Part shown: in pieces, positions 62,490 to 64,000 of the stretch
Position numbering within the stretch: the stretch's first letter is position 1
How the letters are laid out: each line of letters starts with the position of its first letter
Assembly (NCBI RefSeq): GCF_002940945.1
Contig: NZ_PNFV01000002.1
Coordinates: forward strand, 62,001 to 126,000
Source of the DNA: Limosilactobacillus pontis
GTDB taxonomy: Bacteria > Bacillota > Bacilli > Lactobacillales > Lactobacillaceae
Direction of reading: 5' to 3'
Length of the DNA: 64,000 nucleotides
The notes under the pieces: generated by a model
Database searches by the model: none
What the model was told of the DNA's origin: nothing
Seen by the model: the letters and a program-made list of their open reading frames with translations, nothing else
Translations under genes and position numbers: made by a program

Positions 62490-62921
62490 TTACTTCTTGA
62501 CGATCTCTTGCCGCCAGTGGTGGAGGTGCTTCTTGGTAATGACGCAGAGCCCATCGTCCCCGGCTTGCTTCATAGCATCGGTACACATAATCGAGATACC
62601 GGGAGTTTGAACGGCCCTTTCCTCGCCCCAGTAGTTAAGATAGCGAAGGGCGGCGTAGAGGTTCTCACCCTCGGTCGTCAGCCGGTACTCAACGTGGGGT
62701 GGGATGGTGTTGAAGCTCTTTCGGGCGACGATCCCGGCATTGGTCAACTCCCGCAGCTGGTCACTGAGTACCTTGTAAGAAGTACCCAGCTGCTTAACCA
62801 GTTCTCCGGTTCGCCGGGGATGACCTGCCAGCAGGTAGAGGATCACGGATTTCCACTTACCGCCGATGATCGTAAGAGCGTAATCGGCGCCAGTATTAAA
62901 TAGCTTGTCCTGTCGGTTCAT
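62490..62921 (-). CDS. HxlR-family transcriptional regulator
   Basis: A 143-residue winged-helix regulator. The helix-turn-helix and wing appear as GKWKSVILYLLAGHPRRTGE and SYKVLSDQLRELTNAGIVAR. HxlR members often answer to redox or electrophile stress by cysteines or small molecules; cysteines here lie in the C-terminal half (SIMCTDAM and DGLCVI). It is divergent from an NAD(P)-binding oxidoreductase with repeated dyads between, so it is likely the repressor or activator of that gene. Confidence 0.9.
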   Translation of the reverse strand: MNRQDKLFNTGADYALTIIGGKWKSVILYLLAGHPRRTGELVKQLGTSYKVLSDQLRELTNAGIVARKSFNTIPPHVEYRLTTEGENLYAALRYLNYWGEERAVQTPGISIMCTDAMKQAGDDGLCVITKKHLHHWRQEIVKK

Positions 62922-63021
62922 TGCAATGCTCCTTTCGCAATTCTTTCTAAAATTAATTATAACGCTAGGGTGAAGTCGAGGCTGGGTTAGTAAAAATTTT
63001 AATCGCCAACTAGCGGCGGAG

Positions 63022-63058
63022 AGTAACTAAATCTTACCTGCTAGTAACTATCTTACTA
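63022..63058. promoter_or_regulatory. Repeated HxlR-type operator
   Basis: AGTAACTAAATCTTAC (63022-63037) and AGTAACTATCTTAC (63043-63056) are near-direct repeats. The second lies within TAGTAA, five bases, TTACTA (63042-63058), a perfect dyad. A further GCTTA/TAAGC dyad follows at 63065-63081, and a TATACT -10 at 63094-63099. Confidence 0.7.
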
Positions 63059-63141
63059 TGAAGTGCTTACTTTTAATAAGCGTAGTTCCTGCCTATACTG
63101 GGAAGCGTAAGGATATAGCTAATCAAGAGGGAGGAACCATA

Positions 63142-63798
63142 ATGACAAAGCAAATCTTAATTCTTGGTGCTACCGGCCAGATCGCCGGCCACGCCATTAA
63201 GGCCCTGTTGGAGAACAGTAACGATCATCTTTTGCTCTTCACCCGGCACCCGCAGCATCTCACCAATATCAATGAGGACCGGACGACTGTGATCAAGGGC
63301 GACACGCTGAAACCGGGCGAACTTGATGCGGCCGTGGCCCAGGCTGATGCAGTTTATGCCAACTTGCGGAACCCAGAGATCGCCCAACAGGCCCGTAATA
63401 TCGTCCAGGCAATGTATAAGTGCGGGGTCAAGCAGCTGGTCTGGATTTCCTCGATTGGGATTTACGATGAGGTCCCTGGTAAGTTTGGCGAATGGAACAA
63501 TGCCGAACTCGGGGGTGGTCAGACGGATAGCTACCTGGGAACTTACCGACAGGCAGCTGACGTGGTTACCAATTCTGACCTGGACTACACGATCATTCGG
63601 CCGGCCTGGCTGACCAACAAGGACGAGGTTGACTACGAGACGACTGAACGGGGGCAGAGCTTCAAAGGGACCGAAGTTTCGCGGAAGTCGATCGGCAACT
63701 TTGTGGCCAAGATACTCGAAAATCCGGTATTGTATGCACGTAAGGACTTTGGAGTCGACAAGCCTGGCACCGATGGTGATAAGCCGGCTTGGTATTAA
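63142..63798 (+). CDS. NAD(P)-binding NmrA-type oxidoreductase
   Basis: A 218-residue atypical short-chain dehydrogenase. It begins MTKQILILGATGQIAGHAIK; the middle holds VWISSIGIYDEVPGKFGEWN and the usual LDYTIIRPAWLTNKDEVDYE stretch. The frame opens at 63058 but the GAGGGAGGA at 63127-63135 fixes the ATG at 63142. It is controlled by the divergent HxlR gene. This is the third such gene in the window (27824, 53823). Confidence 0.88.
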   Translation: MTKQILILGATGQIAGHAIKALLENSNDHLLLFTRHPQHLTNINEDRTTVIKGDTLKPGELDAAVAQADAVYANLRNPEIAQQARNIVQAMYKCGVKQLVWISSIGIYDEVPGKFGEWNNAELGGGQTDSYLGTYRQAADVVTNSDLDYTIIRPAWLTNKDEVDYETTERGQSFKGTEVSRKSIGNFVAKILENPVLYARKDFGVDKPGTDGDKPAWY

Positions 63799-63817
63799 TA
63801 AGTGATGATCCAATTAA

Positions 63818-63851
63818 GTAGGTATGCCATGGCTGGTATACCTACTTTTTT
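63818..63851 (+). terminator. Terminator after the oxidoreductase
   Basis: GTAGGTAT and ATACCTAC arms with GCC/GGC inside, then six T. Confidence 0.85.
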
Positions 63852-63937
63852 AAAATTGTTGACGTTTTCAAAGTGGGATAAAATTGAAGTGAAGGACCTT
63901 ACAGACGGGATGGAGACTCAATTTGGGGGTAATAACG

Positions 63938-64000
63938 ATGCTTGATGTTAAAAATATAAACGTATATTACGGCCGCAGGAAGGTTATCAAAGATGCCTCG
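63938..64000 (+). CDS. ABC transporter ATP-binding protein, 5' part only
   Basis: The last 63 bases open a frame encoding MLDVKNINVYYGRRKVIKDA and onward, the typical first strand of an ABC ATPase ahead of Walker A. GGGGGT precedes the ATG. The gene runs off the right edge, so its partner and substrate are unknown. Confidence 0.75.
   Translation, partial: MLDVKNINVYYGRRKVIKDAS

Noticed and set aside
1..64000. tRNA or rRNA genes, CRISPR arrays, insertion sequences, prophage
   Set aside because: Looked for in all gaps; none of the needed structures, repeats, transposase or integrase frames was found.

Overview
The window is a low-GC Gram-positive chromosome segment spanning the replication origin of a lactobacillus. 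The order yaaA-dnaN-dnaA-oriC-rpmH-rnpA-yidC-jag-mnmE-mnmG is the standard Firmicutes origin block. PepN, PepC, a lactobacillus-type cinnamoyl esterase, a T-box asnA-asnS operon and a probable D-aspartate cross-bridge operon fit Lactobacillaceae, most likely Limosilactobacillus or a close relative. The genus is inferred from gene content and protein style; nothing was searched.

Layout. 1-9.4 kb: origin and core genes. dnaA and dnaN are on the minus strand; rpmH to mnmG run the other way. DnaA boxes lie on both sides of dnaA, with DnaA-trio repeats in the dnaA-dnaN gap. 9.5-15 kb: a cell-wall operon (ATP-grasp ligase, AsnB-type amidotransferase, MurE) followed by signal peptidase I. 15.2-25.5 kb: a sugar-acid region with a DASS anion permease, a 2-hydroxyacid dehydrogenase, an enolase-superfamily sugar-acid dehydratase, a lactonase, a LysR regulator, glucarate dehydratase, a frameshifted AEC transporter and a GntP-type permease. 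25.6-36.9 kb: an LCP protein, a LysR, an Rrf2/NmrA pair with a perfect 28-bp palindrome, an osmoprotectant ABC transporter, a zinc-binding lipoprotein-like protein with a Zur-like box, a tartronate-semialdehyde-reductase-like enzyme, a 36-aa membrane protein, asparaginase, a YbaK-type protein and a PepSY protein. 37-42.9 kb: asnA-asnS behind an AAC-specifier T-box, folT behind a structured leader, a membrane-anchored amidase and glycerol dehydrogenase. 43-54.5 kb: an AAA ATPase with a damaged C-terminus, PepN, an AEC transporter, a cinnamoyl esterase, a YczE-type membrane protein, alpha-galactosidase with a LacI regulator, an acetyltransferase and an NAD(P)-binding oxidoreductase. 54.6-64 kb: PepC, a multicopper oxidase, a TetR regulator divergent from two Sir2-like genes, CsbD and GlsB-like stress proteins, Rrf2, an MFS transporter, an HxlR/oxidoreductase pair and the start of an ABC ATPase.

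The most unusual items are the TetR-controlled sirtuin pair, in which one member has class-M-like features and no macrodomain partner is in view; the folT leader, which has pseudoknot and Shine-Dalgarno-occluding potential; three NmrA-type oxidoreductases tied to palindromic operators; and the sugar-acid region, which has two dehydratases but no visible aldolase. I saw no tRNA, rRNA, CRISPR array, insertion sequence or prophage. Two single-base frameshifts at short G runs (near 23280 and 44131) may be real mutations or sequencing errors.
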